Source: Catellatospora paridis (GTDB taxonomy: Bacteria; Actinomycetota; Actinomycetes; Mycobacteriales; Micromonosporaceae). From it: a stretch of 64,000 bases of DNA. The position numbers and the translations under genes are program-made. Below the pieces are notes generated by a model. That model did not search any database. It was not told the DNA's origin and saw only the letters and a list, made by a program, of their open reading frames with translations. The DNA is taken from contig NZ_ML769316.1 of assembly GCF_009720365.1 (NCBI RefSeq), forward strand, positions 274,218 to 338,217, given 5' to 3'. Positions 1 to 8,939 of the stretch are shown in pieces (position 1 is the first letter of the stretch; each line of letters opens with the position of its first letter).

Positions 1-1
1 C

Positions 2-2263
2 TTCGAGCAGAACCTCACCACGGGCGGCGCAGGCTTCGCCGACCCCGGGTTCGAGCAGGTCTTCACGGCGCTGTGCGAGGCTGCGGAGCGCGGCAAGATC
101 CTGGTGGCGAGCCGCTACCCGGTGCCGGTCGAGGTGCCGCTGCTGCGGGCCGAGGTGCCGCCGCTGGGCGACGCCGAGCTGCGCCGGATGCTGCTGCGGC
201 TGCCCGCGCTGCGCGAGCTGTCCCCCGACGACCGCGAGACGGTGCTGCAGGTCGCGGGTGGGCATCCGCGGCTGCTGGAGTTCGTCGACGCGCTGCTGCG
301 CGGCAGCGCCCGGGCCCGGCTGCCCGAGGTCACCGAACGGCTGCGCAGGCTGGCCAGGCAGGAGCGGGTGCCACTCGCCCGCTCCGCCGGCGCCGCCGAG
401 GCGACCCGGCAGGCGGTGGCTCTGGCGGCCCGCGACATGCTCCTCGACGACCTGCTGGGCCTGCTGTCCGAGGTGGAACGGGAGACGCTGCTGCAGGCCG
501 CGGTGTGCCGGGTGGCGCTGTCGCCGGGCGACCTCGCGTTCGCGGTGCGGGGCCGGGAGGCGTCCGATGAGGAGCACGCCGAGACAGCGGAAGACGTCTC
601 CCGGCTGCGGGACCTCACCCTGGTCACCGGCAGCGAAGCTGTCGCCGTGGAGCCGTGGCTGCGGGAGGCCCTGACACCGTTGCAGGGCGTTCAGCGCCTC
701 GACCGGCATGAGCGGGCCGCGGCCACATGCCGCCGCATCGCGGCCGAGGGCCGGGCCGACTTCACGACCCTCACCGAGGCCGTACGCCATCTCGCGTCCG
801 CCGGCCGGTTCGACGAGCTGGCGGAGTTCGCCGATGCGACGCTGCCCAGCCTGGGCGGGCAACTCACCGTCGCGGCGTTCCTCGGCGACGTCACCCCGGC
901 CCTGCCCGACGGCCACGCCGCATACCCGGCGCTGCTCAGCCGAGAACGGGACGCGCTGGAAGCCACCGGCGCCACCACCGCGGCCGCGGCCAAGGGCGAG
1001 GAACTGGTCGCACGGGCAGCCCAGGCGGTCGAGGCCGCACCGCAGGACCCGGCGGCCCTGCTCGGGCTCAGCGCGGCGCTGGACGGGCAGGCGCGGCTCC
1101 TGCACCGGCTCGGCGACACCTCTCAGGCGCGGACCTACTACGAGCAGGCCCTCGCCATAGATCTCGGGCTGTCCCAAGCCGAGCCGGACGACGTGCCGTA
1201 CCAGCGCAACCTGGCCCTGAGCTTGGAGAAGGTCGCACGGCTGGCCCTGGACAGCGCCGACACCGGTGCGGCACTGGACGCGGCTCGCCAGGCCCTGCAG
1301 ATCCGGCAGCGCCTGGCCGACGCCGAACCCGGCGAGCCGGCGCTGCAGCGCGACCTCAGCGCGTCCCTGGACACCACCGCCGCAGGCCGGCGCGCCGCGG
1401 GCGACACCGCCGGAGCCCGGGGCCTGGTCGAGCAGGCCATGCAGATCCGGCGGCAGTTGGTGGAGGCCGACGAGGGCAACGCGGTCCTGCTCGACGACCT
1501 GCTCGACAGCCTCGGCGACCTCGCCGACCTCCTCGGATTCTCCGGCCCGGACACCGAACTGGCCCGGCAGCTGACCACGGAGGCCGCGTCGGTCGCGGCC
1601 GCGCTCGTCGAGGCTGACCCGAGCAGCGTCGGATTCCGGCGCAAGCTGCTCGCCTCCCACTGGCGGCTGGGTGCCATGGACGTCGCCGCCGCGGACCTGT
1701 CCTGCGCGCATGAGCATTTCGTGAGCGCACTGGCGCTGGCCCAGCAACTGGCCGACACGGACACGGACAGCATCGACGCGCAGCGCGACCTGGGCACGGC
1801 GTGGCGGCGCATGGCCGACTACGCCCTCGCGAACGGCCGGCCGGAGGAAGTCCGCGGCCACCTCGAACGGGTCCTCGAGGTCGCGCAGGGCCTGGTCCAC
1901 CGGCTGCCGCGGCACCGCCGGCTACACCATGACCTGGCCGAATCCTGCCTGCGCCTGGCCGACTGGATGCGCGACATGGGCGACGCGGTGACAGCCCGCA
2001 CACTGTTCCGGCAGGCCCTGGCCAGCCGCCGGCGCCAGGCCGTGCTCGACCCCGGCGGCACCGAGGCCCTGCTGGGCCAGGCCGAGGTGCACGGGCGCCT
2101 GGCGGAGCTGGCGCAGACGGTCGGGCATCCCGGCCGGGCACGAAAGCATTGGCAAGACGCGCTCACGCTCGCCGAACAGGCCCACCTGGTGGCGCCGACG
2201 GATGCCGGGCAGGAGCAGGTGACGCTTTATCAGGAGCGGCTCGACGCGATGCCGGTGCGTTGA
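2..2263 (+). CDS. STAND-type ATPase with C-terminal TPR repeats (5' end outside window)
   Basis: The frame is open from base 2, so the gene starts upstream of the window. The first visible residues, FEQNL followed about 30 residues on by LVASRYP, match the region just after Walker B in actinobacterial STAND/AAA ATPases. A winged-helix-like linker follows. From about residue 330 come four or five roughly 50-residue helical repeats with recurring QAL-IR--L and RDLS-SL patterns, that is, TPR-like units. I infer a cytoplasmic signalling or scaffold ATPase whose repeats bind a partner. Related proteins often carry an N-terminal CHAT protease or effector domain, but that part is not visible here. 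A strong hairpin follows the stop. The family assignment is fairly sure; the function is not known. Confidence 0.8.
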   Translation, partial: FEQNLTTGGAGFADPGFEQVFTALCEAAERGKILVASRYPVPVEVPLLRAEVPPLGDAELRRMLLRLPALRELSPDDRETVLQVAGGHPRLLEFVDALLRGSARARLPEVTERLRRLARQERVPLARSAGAAEATRQAVALAARDMLLDDLLGLLSEVERETLLQAAVCRVALSPGDLAFAVRGREASDEEHAETAEDVSRLRDLTLVTGSEAVAVEPWLREALTPLQGVQRLDRHERAAATCRRIAAEGRADFTTLTEAVRHLASAGRFDELAEFADATLPSLGGQLTVAAFLGDVTPALPDGHAAYPALLSRERDALEATGATTAAAAKGEELVARAAQAVEAAPQDPAALLGLSAALDGQARLLHRLGDTSQARTYYEQALAIDLGLSQAEPDDVPYQRNLALSLEKVARLALDSADTGAALDAARQALQIRQRLADAEPGEPALQRDLSASLDTTAAGRRAAGDTAGARGLVEQAMQIRRQLVEADEGNAVLLDDLLDSLGDLADLLGFSGPDTELARQLTTEAASVAAALVEADPSSVGFRRKLLASHWRLGAMDVAAADLSCAHEHFVSALALAQQLADTDTDSIDAQRDLGTAWRRMADYALANGRPEEVRGHLERVLEVAQGLVHRLPRHRRLHHDLAESCLRLADWMRDMGDAVTARTLFRQALASRRRQAVLDPGGTEALLGQAEVHGRLAELAQTVGHPGRARKHWQDALTLAEQAHLVAPTDAGQEQVTLYQERLDAMPVR

Positions 2264-2268
2264 TCGGA

Positions 2269-2308
2269 CGGGCTGCCCGCCGGAGGCGGACCGAACGCGG
2301 GCAGCCCG
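2269..2308 (+). terminator. Hairpin terminator after the TPR ATPase gene
   Basis: A perfect 12-bp stem (CGGGCTGCCCGC with its complement) and a 16-nt loop lie 5 bases after the TGA stop. There is no U-tract, as is usual for actinomycete terminators. Confidence 0.65.
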
Positions 2309-2691
2309 CACCGAGTTCGGGCCATGCGCCCGTCGGCGCAGTCCGGTCCGTTAAGGCCGATCGGCTTTCACGACGAGGACGACAGGAACCTCCTACGAGC
2401 TGACGGGCATGGCGTAGATCGGGAAGCAGCCCCGCCGTCGGGTACCGCGACGCTGCGGCTCCTGCCAGGCACCGCCACCAAGCGCTGACGTCGGTCACCG
2501 GGAACAGCCAGCGCGGGCCTGCTGCGGTCCGGGGTGGACGCCCAGCGGCCGGGTGAAGTCGGCGACGGTGACGGGACGTATCTGTGGGTCGACGGCAAGC
2601 GCGTCCACGCGGGTGACGCCGTCGGTGAACGGCCACCTACTGCCGAACCGGTTTCTGGCCGCGACCAAGAAGATCCACGGCAATAGTTGAG
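2309..2691. other. Gap without a recognisable gene
   Basis: Short frames exist on both strands, but none has a ribosome binding site or a protein pattern I recognise. A minus-strand frame at 2495-2683 has slightly protein-like composition and may be debris of an unknown gene. Confidence 0.4.
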
Positions 2692-2995
2692 CTACAGTAT
2701 TCGCTCGTCTCCCGTGTCAAAGAACGTATTGATGTACGTTTCCGCATCGGAGGAACTGTCCCTGAGCAATGAATACACTTCCTCGCCGGCGTCTGGCCTA
2801 GAATCGCCAATATGGTAGCCCTGGGCGATTTCAAGATATCGACTGATGCCTGCGGACTCGACATATTCTCGAGCTTCGTCTTCCGCGAGCTGAATGGCGG
2901 AGTCAAAGAATCTGCCGACCAGAGCGTGATCCGCTCCTCATAGAGACCCGTTTCCCACTCGAAAACGCAACGTACAGCAAACCTGTGCCCGCCGG
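2692..2995 (-). pseudogene. Frameshifted small conserved protein (DUF4288-like)
   Basis: Two adjoining minus-strand frames together give one coherent acidic protein. The first part reads FAVRCVFEWETGLYEERITL. After a one-base slip at about 2903-2914 it continues with DSAIQLAEDEAREYVES and ends TYINTFFDTGDERIL. The YEERI pattern followed by an A-E-A helix resembles small DUF4288-type proteins, though the family name is tentative. No usable start codon lies in the first frame just upstream, so the 5' end also looks damaged. This block is less GC-rich than its neighbours. One missing base (real mutation or sequencing error) explains the break. Confidence 0.6.
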
Positions 2996-3060
2996 GCCCG
3001 CTGCCCCCACCGCCTAAGTCCGAACTCGCCGCGATGGTCGAACCGCTTGTAAAGCGTGAC

Positions 3061-3099
3061 GGCGCCCCTTCCTCCGCATGCTGGAGAGGAAGGGGCGCC
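3061..3099 (-). terminator. Hairpin terminator of the vWA operon
   Basis: A perfect 14-bp stem (GGCGCCCCTTCCTC and its complement) with an 11-nt loop begins 3 bases past the stop of the minus-strand operon. It is a strong intrinsic structure without a long U-tract. Confidence 0.75.
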
Positions 3100-3102
3100 A
3101 TT

Positions 3103-3921
3103 TCACTTGCGGCGGCGCCAGGTAAGAGAGAACCCGACGACACCGGCAGCAGCGGCCAGAACACCGCCGACCGTGGTCCAGATCCAGCGGGCGGACAGGT
3201 CGGGCAACCAGTCCAGCGCCTCGGTCGCCTCGTCGGGCGTCGGGCTGGGGCTGGCCGAGGGATGGACCGATCCGGCTTCGGCCATGACCTCGCCGGGCTT
3301 GACTCGCGGCACGAGTGGCGCCTTGAGCTCACCGTCGTCGGCGTTGGAGTCGCCGTGGGCGCCGAGCAGCATGTCGACCTGAATGGGCAGGCCGAGATCC
3401 GGCTCCGGCAGGTCGGTGACCGAAAGCCGGATGTAGTACGTGCCGGGCAGCGGATCGCCCGACCACGGCTCGGCCCATGAGCGCACTCTCCGCAGGCTGC
3501 AGCCGAGACTGACGGAGGTGGCGGTGGCGGCGGCGATCGGCGTCTGCACGCCGGCCGTGCATGCCTGGCGGCGGCGGAGCCCGTCGAAGACATCCACGGT
3601 CCACGTGGACGCTCCGGTCCGCTTCCCGGCGGGCGGAAGTGAGACGGTCAGCGCGATCTCGGTGATCTGCCCGGCCGCGGCGCTGAACGACCAGTAGAGG
3701 TAGTCACCGGTGGAGGCTGCGACCTGAACCGGCTGGCCGACGCCGACCGCAGTGGCGGTGAGAAATGAGGTTCCCGACCGGTTGACGGTCGCTGATCCGG
3801 GTGACGGGCTTGGTGCCGCCGCGGCCGCGGCTGGCAGCAGGGCCGCGCAGGCTATGGCGAACGCGGCGGCCGCGAGGCGGTTATGCAGACGGACGTGTCC
3901 CTGCTGGTGATGGATGAGCAT
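3103..3921 (-). CDS. Secreted, membrane-anchored protein of unknown function, vWA partner
   Basis: The 272-residue product has an N-terminal signal sequence (hydrophobic stretch AAAAFAIACAALLPAAAAAA), an extracytoplasmic beta-rich part of about 200 residues, a Pro/Ser-rich spacer (PSASPSPTPD), one transmembrane helix near residues 245-265 and a short basic tail WRRRK. This is a type I membrane layout. I chose the ATG at 3921 because it overlaps the upstream stop by one base (TGATG) and has a GGAGG box 6-7 bases before it, which indicates translational coupling to the vWA gene. Both proteins share the signal-ectodomain-TM plan, so I infer that they act together at the outer face of the membrane. 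I do not recognise the ectodomain family. Confidence 0.75.
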   Translation of the reverse strand: MLIHHQQGHVRLHNRLAAAAFAIACAALLPAAAAAAPSPSPGSATVNRSGTSFLTATAVGVGQPVQVAASTGDYLYWSFSAAAGQITEIALTVSLPPAGKRTGASTWTVDVFDGLRRRQACTAGVQTPIAAATATSVSLGCSLRRVRSWAEPWSGDPLPGTYYIRLSVTDLPEPDLGLPIQVDMLLGAHGDSNADDGELKAPLVPRVKPGEVMAEAGSVHPSASPSPTPDEATEALDWLPDLSARWIWTTVGGVLAAAAGVVGFSLTWRRRK

Positions 3922-5201
3922 CAGTTTGTCCTCCAGGTAGCGACCCACCAGCGAGTCAGCCAGCCGGCGAGCGCGCCGGTGAGCAGGCCGGCAACGGTCA
4001 GCACCAGTAGTAGGAGCCAGCCTCGTCCCAGGCCTGGCGCGTCCGGTGCGGGCGAGGTGGCGACGACGTCGATGGTCAGTTCGAAGGGCAAGCCCGGTGC
4101 GTCGCTGGCCGTCGAACTGGCGAATGAATTGCTGATCACCAGGCAGACGTGCGTCGGGGTGGTGGGGCCGTCTGTCGACGGGTCTGACTCCACGTCAGGC
4201 TCCAGGGCCGACCAGCGCAGGCCGGTGGACAGCACGTCGGTGCGCCCGCTGCCTGCGTCCGTGCCGCGGACGAGCTCTCGGCCGTCGGCGGCGGTGGCAC
4301 GCAGCAGCACGCCGTAGTCCCGGTTGACCTGGCGATCCAGGGCGATGCTCACGGAGGCGCGCAGTTCCTGGTCTTCGCGGACCGGCACCCGGTACCAGCG
4401 GTGCTCGGAGATCTTCTCCCGATCGGTGTAGACGCCGGGTGACAGCAGCGGCGCTCCGGCGCATTCCTTGCCGCCCGCCACGAGCGCGGGAGTTTTGACG
4501 GTGCTGTCCTTGGCCCGGTCGACGAGCTGCTGGATCCGATGAGTCAGCTCCGCTGGTGTCTGCGCGGAGGCGTACGTCCCGCCGGTGGCTGCGGCAATGC
4601 AGAGCAGCTGTCGGCGTACCTTGTCGTCCGGTGCCAGGCCGAGCGTGTCCACCACCAGATGGGTGCCCTTGGCGGCCAGCTCGCGGGCGACGTCGCAGGG
4701 GTCCGGCGGGGCGCAGGTGTCCTCACCGTCGGTGATCAAAATGATCCGACGGGTAGCCTCGCCGGTACCCAGGTCTTGGGCCGCGCCGCGCAATGCCAGC
4801 CCGACCGGGGTGAACCCGGTTGGCCGCAGGGCGGCGATGGCGGCCTTGGCGGCGGCCCGGTCCACCGGAGCCACCGGCACGATCTGCTGGGTGTCCGTGC
4901 AGCCCTTGGCCTTGTCCTTGCCCTGGTATGTCGCGCCGAGCACACGGATGCCGAGTTCTGTTCCGTCCGGAAGGGCGTCCACCACCTCGTTGAACGCCTG
5001 CTGTGCGACGGAGATTCGGGTGCGACCATCGATGTCCGCGGCGCGCATCGACCCGCTGACGTCGAGGACCAGCTCCACCCTCGGTGGTGCGGCAGTCTCG
5101 ACGGGTTCGTTCTCGTCGGCGTGGGCCGCTGTCGGGATGATGGTCGACAGTGCGACTGTCGGTCCTATAAGGATGGTTCGTAACCATCTACTGGTGCTCA
5201 C
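3921..5201 (-). CDS. Secreted von Willebrand factor A domain protein with C-terminal TM anchor
   Basis: The 426-residue product has a signal peptide ending near AAHADE, then a vWA domain with the MIDAS motif DVSGSM (about residue 47) and the later metal-site segment ITDGEDT. A second beta-rich region of about 200 residues follows, and a transmembrane helix (LLLLVLTVAGLLTGALAG) before a basic end. The vWA domain should bind a protein ligand through Mg2+. The GTG at 5201 gives a clean signal peptide; the frame stays open upstream to 5252, so the start is not certain. It is first in a coupled operon with the membrane-anchored protein at 3103-3921. The ligand cannot be inferred. Confidence 0.82.
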   Translation of the reverse strand: MSTSRWLRTILIGPTVALSTIIPTAAHADENEPVETAAPPRVELVLDVSGSMRAADIDGRTRISVAQQAFNEVVDALPDGTELGIRVLGATYQGKDKAKGCTDTQQIVPVAPVDRAAAKAAIAALRPTGFTPVGLALRGAAQDLGTGEATRRIILITDGEDTCAPPDPCDVARELAAKGTHLVVDTLGLAPDDKVRRQLLCIAAATGGTYASAQTPAELTHRIQQLVDRAKDSTVKTPALVAGGKECAGAPLLSPGVYTDREKISEHRWYRVPVREDQELRASVSIALDRQVNRDYGVLLRATAADGRELVRGTDAGSGRTDVLSTGLRWSALEPDVESDPSTDGPTTPTHVCLVISNSFASSTASDAPGLPFELTIDVVATSPAPDAPGLGRGWLLLLVLTVAGLLTGALAGWLTRWWVATWRTN

Positions 5202-5556
5202 TGCGATGATCTTACTTACCGCGGCAGGCCCGCAGACAGCGCCGCACCGCATTAACGATCATCCCTACGCGACAGTCCTGTTCAGACTGCATCGCTCGCC
5301 AGCGTCGAACATCCCACGCCGGTCGCATGCTCGCCCGGTAGGTCGACACCAGAGCCTTGGCCGCCGCGCTGCACCGAGTCCGGCACCTCGCGGATCGCCA
5401 TCGTGCGAACGGCGTACAGCATGAGCAGGGCGACATTGCGACCAGTGCATCCGGTGATCGCCACTTCCGGGCCCAGCTTTGCGGATCGAACCAGAAGCGC
5501 CACCCGCCGTTCCGTGCGAGAAGCATATTGCTTAATTTCAATTGATCGAACTGATG
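5202..5556. other. Intergenic region between divergent secreted-protein genes
   Basis: It must hold the promoters of both flanking genes. A minus-strand stretch at about 5290-5450 contains an M/I/L-rich segment (VALLMLYAVRTMAIREVPDS) that is less shadow-like than usual and could be a relic. It has no start signal, and I assign no gene. Confidence 0.35.
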
Positions 5557-6789
5557 ACGGAGATGAGTGGCATCGTGTGGCGGCTTCGAGTCTTGCCGGT
5601 GATCGTTCTGGTACTGACAACGCTTATCGTTCCAGCACAAGGCGCGTTCGCGTCGGGATCGCAGGCTCCGTCGCGCACACTGCCCTGGCCTAGTCTCGGC
5701 GATCCCGATACCAACATAAACGGGATGGCCGTGCTCAACGGCGATCTGTTCGTCATCAACAACTATTCCGGCGGCGGCCGCATACACCGGCTGAGCACGG
5801 CTTCCGGTGCCCTGCTTTCCTCGCTGCCGGCAAGCGTCGGCTACCAACCCGCCTCAGACATCGCCAGCGACGGCACCTGGCTGTATGTGATCGAGGCGGC
5901 TCCGGTTGAAGGCCGCATCCATCGCCTCGATCCGGTCACCGGCAGCGACCTGGGCGTCATCACCCCGACCGGGATCACCATCACCGGCGGTGCGGGCGGG
6001 CTGGCCTACACCCGCGGCCAGCTGCACATCGTCGTGGCCACGGTGGAATGCGCCGGAGTATCGATCGTGCACCTCAACATCACCGGCGAGGCAACCGGGT
6101 GCGTCAACGTCGACACCCTGGGCATCAACCGGCGCGAGCTCGACCAAGCCGGGCAGAACCTCCTCTACGGCGCCACCTCCGGACGCAACGGGCCCTACCT
6201 GCTGCACACCCTGGACGCCAACGACACTGTCATCGACGTGACCGAGCTGACTACCACCAGGCCAGACAGCATGTGGGGCCTGGCCTGCGGCACCGGCGAA
6301 CTATTCGCATCCGACCGGGCAGCCCAGGTCATCAACGCTTACACCTTCGCGAGCTGCGCGACGTCCGCCCCGAAAGCCGACATCGACGTCGATCTCACCG
6401 GCGCACCGCGGCTTGGCATCCTCGTGCCCTCCCTCCAGTTCACCCTCACCGCTCGCAACCTCGGGCCCGATCAGGCCACCGCCGCGACGCTGACCGCCAC
6501 GATCCCGCCCGGCGTTGTCGCAACCAGCCTCTCCAGCGGCTGCACCCAATCGGGCAACACCATCGCCTGCACGTACGGCGCCATGGCAAACGGCACCAGT
6601 CTGGACAAAACCTTCCGGCTGCCGCTTTCCGTGCTCGGCCTCGGCACCGTCAACGTCACCGCCACACGCACCACCTCAGCACCAGAGGATCCCCACGTCG
6701 CCAACGACTCTGCCACGGCCAGCTGTACTGTCGTCTCCATCCTGCTCGTCACCTGTCAGCAGTCCGAGACGGCGGCTACCCAGATGTAG
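5557..6789 (+). CDS. Secreted protein with beta-propeller-like and CARDB/DUF11-like domains
   Basis: The roughly 410-residue product starts with a signal peptide (LPVIVLVLTTLIVPAQGAFA). The next 240 residues repeat short blade-like units (NGDLFVINNYSGGGRIHRL, DGTWLYVIEAAPVEGRIHRL) typical of NHL/YncE-like propellers. The last 130 residues form a DUF11/CARDB-type immunoglobulin-like domain (FTLTARNLGPDQATAATLTA). No LPXTG motif or C-terminal helix is present, so it is probably released or wall-associated. The start is uncertain: TTG at 5542, ATG at 5557 and ATG at 5566 are all in frame. The function is probably binding or structural. I see no catalytic motif. Confidence 0.72.
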   Translation, partial: TEMSGIVWRLRVLPVIVLVLTTLIVPAQGAFASGSQAPSRTLPWPSLGDPDTNINGMAVLNGDLFVINNYSGGGRIHRLSTASGALLSSLPASVGYQPASDIASDGTWLYVIEAAPVEGRIHRLDPVTGSDLGVITPTGITITGGAGGLAYTRGQLHIVVATVECAGVSIVHLNITGEATGCVNVDTLGINRRELDQAGQNLLYGATSGRNGPYLLHTLDANDTVIDVTELTTTRPDSMWGLACGTGELFASDRAAQVINAYTFASCATSAPKADIDVDLTGAPRLGILVPSLQFTLTARNLGPDQATAATLTATIPPGVVATSLSSGCTQSGNTIACTYGAMANGTSLDKTFRLPLSVLGLGTVNVTATRTTSAPEDPHVANDSATASCTVVSILLVTCQQSETAATQM

Positions 6790-7157
6790 GGCCTTCGCCG
6801 TCGTGGCGTTCGAGCCAGAGATGGTGACTGCCCAGACTCCGTCGACCGGTTCCAGGAAGCGGGTCGTGGTGTCGGGCGGCGCTTGCGGCGGGTCGCAGCC
6901 ATCCCAGGATAACGGTGTGGCGGCTACGCGAGCGCTGGCGGCCGGAGAAGATCGCGGCTGGGCGGGCGACCAGCCGCTACCAGGCCACTGTCGATCTCGT
7001 CTAGACCTTGGACTGGCTGCGCGCCGTATCGGGCGGACATGATCCGCGAGACAGAATCCAGCGCCCGCCTGATCCGCCGAGATCCTCCACACAACCTGCA
7101 CCGCTCCCGGCGACCCGCCCGCTAACTTTCTGCGTGAGAATCGACAGGGGGATGGCC
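6790..7157. other. Intergenic region, possible gene debris
   Basis: No gene is supported. A plus-strand segment at about 6915-7000 reads like a fragment (RLRERWRPEKIAAGRATSRY, then a stop), and a minus-strand segment at about 6800-6900 (TRFLEPVDGVWAVTISGSNA) is also protein-like. Neither has a start site. Confidence 0.35.
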
Positions 7158-7553
7158 ATGGCTGCTCTGGAACCGCCGTTTCCGGCCTGCTTCGCGTGCT
7201 GCCCGGGCGGCATGTGCTGCGGCGGAGGCGGCGATGACCTGGCCGCCTGGGCGCACCTGCCCGAGGTGGTGCTGCGGGCGGCGGCGGCGCTGTTCACGGC
7301 CGAGCCGGCCGACGGGCCGCGGCTCGGGATCTCCGCCCGGCTGGCCGAGAACCTGATTCGCGAATATCAGCGCCGGATCTCCGCGCGCACCGCCGCCCGC
7401 TGCCGGTTCAGCCCCAGTTGCAGCGCGTTCGGCTTGGAGGCGGTGCGTCGCCACGGCGCCCTGGTCGGCACCCGGATGATCTGGCAGCGCCTGTTGCGAT
7501 GCCGCGCCACCGTTGCCTACGGCACCGCTGACCCAGTTCCCTCAGCAGCTTGA
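7158..7553 (+). CDS. YidD-like membrane protein insertion efficiency factor
   Basis: The last 75 residues carry the YidD signature: REYQRRISARTAARCRFSPS, then CSAFGLEAVRRHG, RLLRC and DPVP. In the family these small membrane-associated proteins assist YidC/Sec insertion. This copy adds about 55 residues at the N terminus with a dense cysteine cluster (CFACCPGGMCC), which is unusual and may bind metal. ATG 7158 lies 6 bases after an AGGGGG box; ATG 7152 is also possible. It is not next to rpmH/rnpA/yidC, so it is probably a second, accessory copy. Confidence 0.8.
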   Translation: MAALEPPFPACFACCPGGMCCGGGGDDLAAWAHLPEVVLRAAAALFTAEPADGPRLGISARLAENLIREYQRRISARTAARCRFSPSCSAFGLEAVRRHGALVGTRMIWQRLLRCRATVAYGTADPVPSAA

Positions 7554-7620
7554 GCGGCACACCGACCTTTGCTGTGTGGGCTGGCTTGCGTCAGGTCTTG
7601 GTCGGTTATTCAATGGGCGA

Positions 7621-7725
7621 TCATGATGTTCGGTAGATCTTGAGTTTGGTGATGGCGTCGAGGAAGACGGGGAACCGGCCGAGTATTTCGCGGTAGCCGG
7701 TGGCCAGGATTGTTGGCCGCTTGGT
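7621..7725 (-). pseudogene. C-terminal fragment of an unrecognised protein
   Basis: A minus-strand frame reads ILATGYREILGRFPVFLDAI then KLKIYRTS and stop. It is coding-like but has an in-frame stop shortly upstream and no start. I read it as the tail of a deleted gene of unknown family. Confidence 0.3.
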
Positions 7726-7803
7726 ACGGCTGGTCAGGTTTGTTGGCCGACTTGCTCGCGGTGGGCGCGGCAACTGAGTCCAACCGAGGTCGCCGCGGTC
7801 GAG

Positions 7804-8286
7804 TCACGGCACGGGGTCGAACAGATCGAGCTCAGCACGCGTCGGACGCTCGCGCTGGAAGAAGTCCCACGCCTGATCGTGCTCTTCCCTCGTAATCCGA
7901 AACACGCCCGGCGCCGGCGAAGCGTTACGGCGCTCCAACCGATCGAGAATCTCCTGTCGGGACGGTTCCAGCAGGCACAGCACCACACGCGCTCCGATCG
8001 CCTGGGCCTCCGAGCGGTAGCGATCACGCTCCTCCCTCGCCCACAGACCCCAATCCAGCACGACATTGCAGCCCAGCTGCAAGACGCGCATGGCTGTCGC
8101 CCACTGCAGGTGTTCTACAGAGTCCCTGTGAAGGTCAAGCTCCGGCTCGGACAGTTCCGGATGCAGCTGACGGAGCCACTCATCCGCAGTGAGCCGCAAC
8201 GCGGCATGCTCCTGCTCCAGCCGCCTCGCGAGCGTTGTCTTACCACTTCCCTGCAGACCACACGTCAAGAAGAGCACAGGCACCAC
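7804..8286 (-). CDS. P-loop kinase/ATPase (AAA_33-type)
   Basis: The 160-residue protein has a Walker A motif GLQGSGKTT at residues 10-18, then a kinase-like fold: TADEWLRQL, a buried VVLDWGLW strand (Walker-B-like) and a basic lid LERRNASPAPGVFRIT. This matches small AAA-family kinases of the zeta-toxin/chloramphenicol-phosphotransferase-like type, which phosphorylate small molecules. Length is normal for the family. The start is GTG with no clear ribosome binding site. No antitoxin-sized partner lies beside it, so a toxin role is not supported. Substrate unknown. Confidence 0.75.
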   Translation of the reverse strand: MVPVLFLTCGLQGSGKTTLARRLEQEHAALRLTADEWLRQLHPELSEPELDLHRDSVEHLQWATAMRVLQLGCNVVLDWGLWAREERDRYRSEAQAIGARVVLCLLEPSRQEILDRLERRNASPAPGVFRITREEHDQAWDFFQRERPTRAELDLFDPVP

Positions 8287-8459
8287 CAGACGATAGCGAA
8301 CAGCGCGGCGTCATCGAACTTCGCGATCATGTGGCCAAATACGGTGACCGGTGACGAGAATTCCCTACGGCTTCTCGGATCGGCACCCCCTTCGACTGGT
8401 TGCACTGGTGGACCGACCCGAGCCGGCAGGACGTCGCGGCCGATCAGCACATTGGCGGT

Positions 8460-8834
8460 TCAGGCCTGCGCTTCGGCTTGCAGGCGTTGTTCCAGGCGCT
8501 CCTGCTCGTGCAGCGGCTGCTGCTCGGCGGCGATCAGCTCATCGCGGGCCCCGCTGGTGGCCCGGACCAGCTCGTCGAGTTTGAGCAGCACCGCTCGTGA
8601 CTCCCGGCCCGCGGTGTGCTGGATGAGGAACACCATGATGAACGTGAAAACGGCGGTGACCGCGTGCAGGACGGCGAGCCACTGATGGCTGAACCCGCTC
8701 AGTACGCCGACGATCAGCCACAGCGCCGAAAGGGTCACCGCCGCGACAGCTGCCCATGCCGATCCGGCGAACTCCACGATCCACCGCGTCGCCGCGGAGA
8801 CGGTGCTACGCGCGTGTGCTTGCTCTGGTTGCAC
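8460..8834 (-). CDS. Low-affinity iron permease family membrane protein
   Basis: The 124-residue protein has two predicted transmembrane helices (AWAAVAAVTLSALWLIVGVL and AVFTFIMVFLIQ) followed by HT--RES-A-LLKLDELVRA. This is the signature of the Iron_permease family (PF04120), in which a TM pair precedes a cytoplasmic helix that may oligomerise. A charged coiled-coil tail rich in Q/E follows. It is divergent from a second member at 8940-9401. Iron transport is annotated by similarity to fungal Fet4 and is not proven for bacterial members. Confidence 0.8.
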   Translation of the reverse strand: MQPEQAHARSTVSAATRWIVEFAGSAWAAVAAVTLSALWLIVGVLSGFSHQWLAVLHAVTAVFTFIMVFLIQHTAGRESRAVLLKLDELVRATSGARDELIAAEQQPLHEQERLEQRLQAEAQA

Positions 8835-8939
8835 GGCAGGCTCCCCTCAGGCCGGTGGGAGTCACCGGTGTCCGCGTCATACCCACCCGTGCGGGCAGCC
8901 ACACGTTTCGACCAGCGCCTTCGCAGGTATGCCCAGGTC

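Noticed and set aside
2495..2683. Possible small gene on the minus strand
   Set aside because: No ribosome binding site, no known domain and no conserved motif.
7804..8286. Zeta-type toxin
   Set aside because: The P-loop and lid fit, but there is no antitoxin gene and the rest is not specific for zeta.
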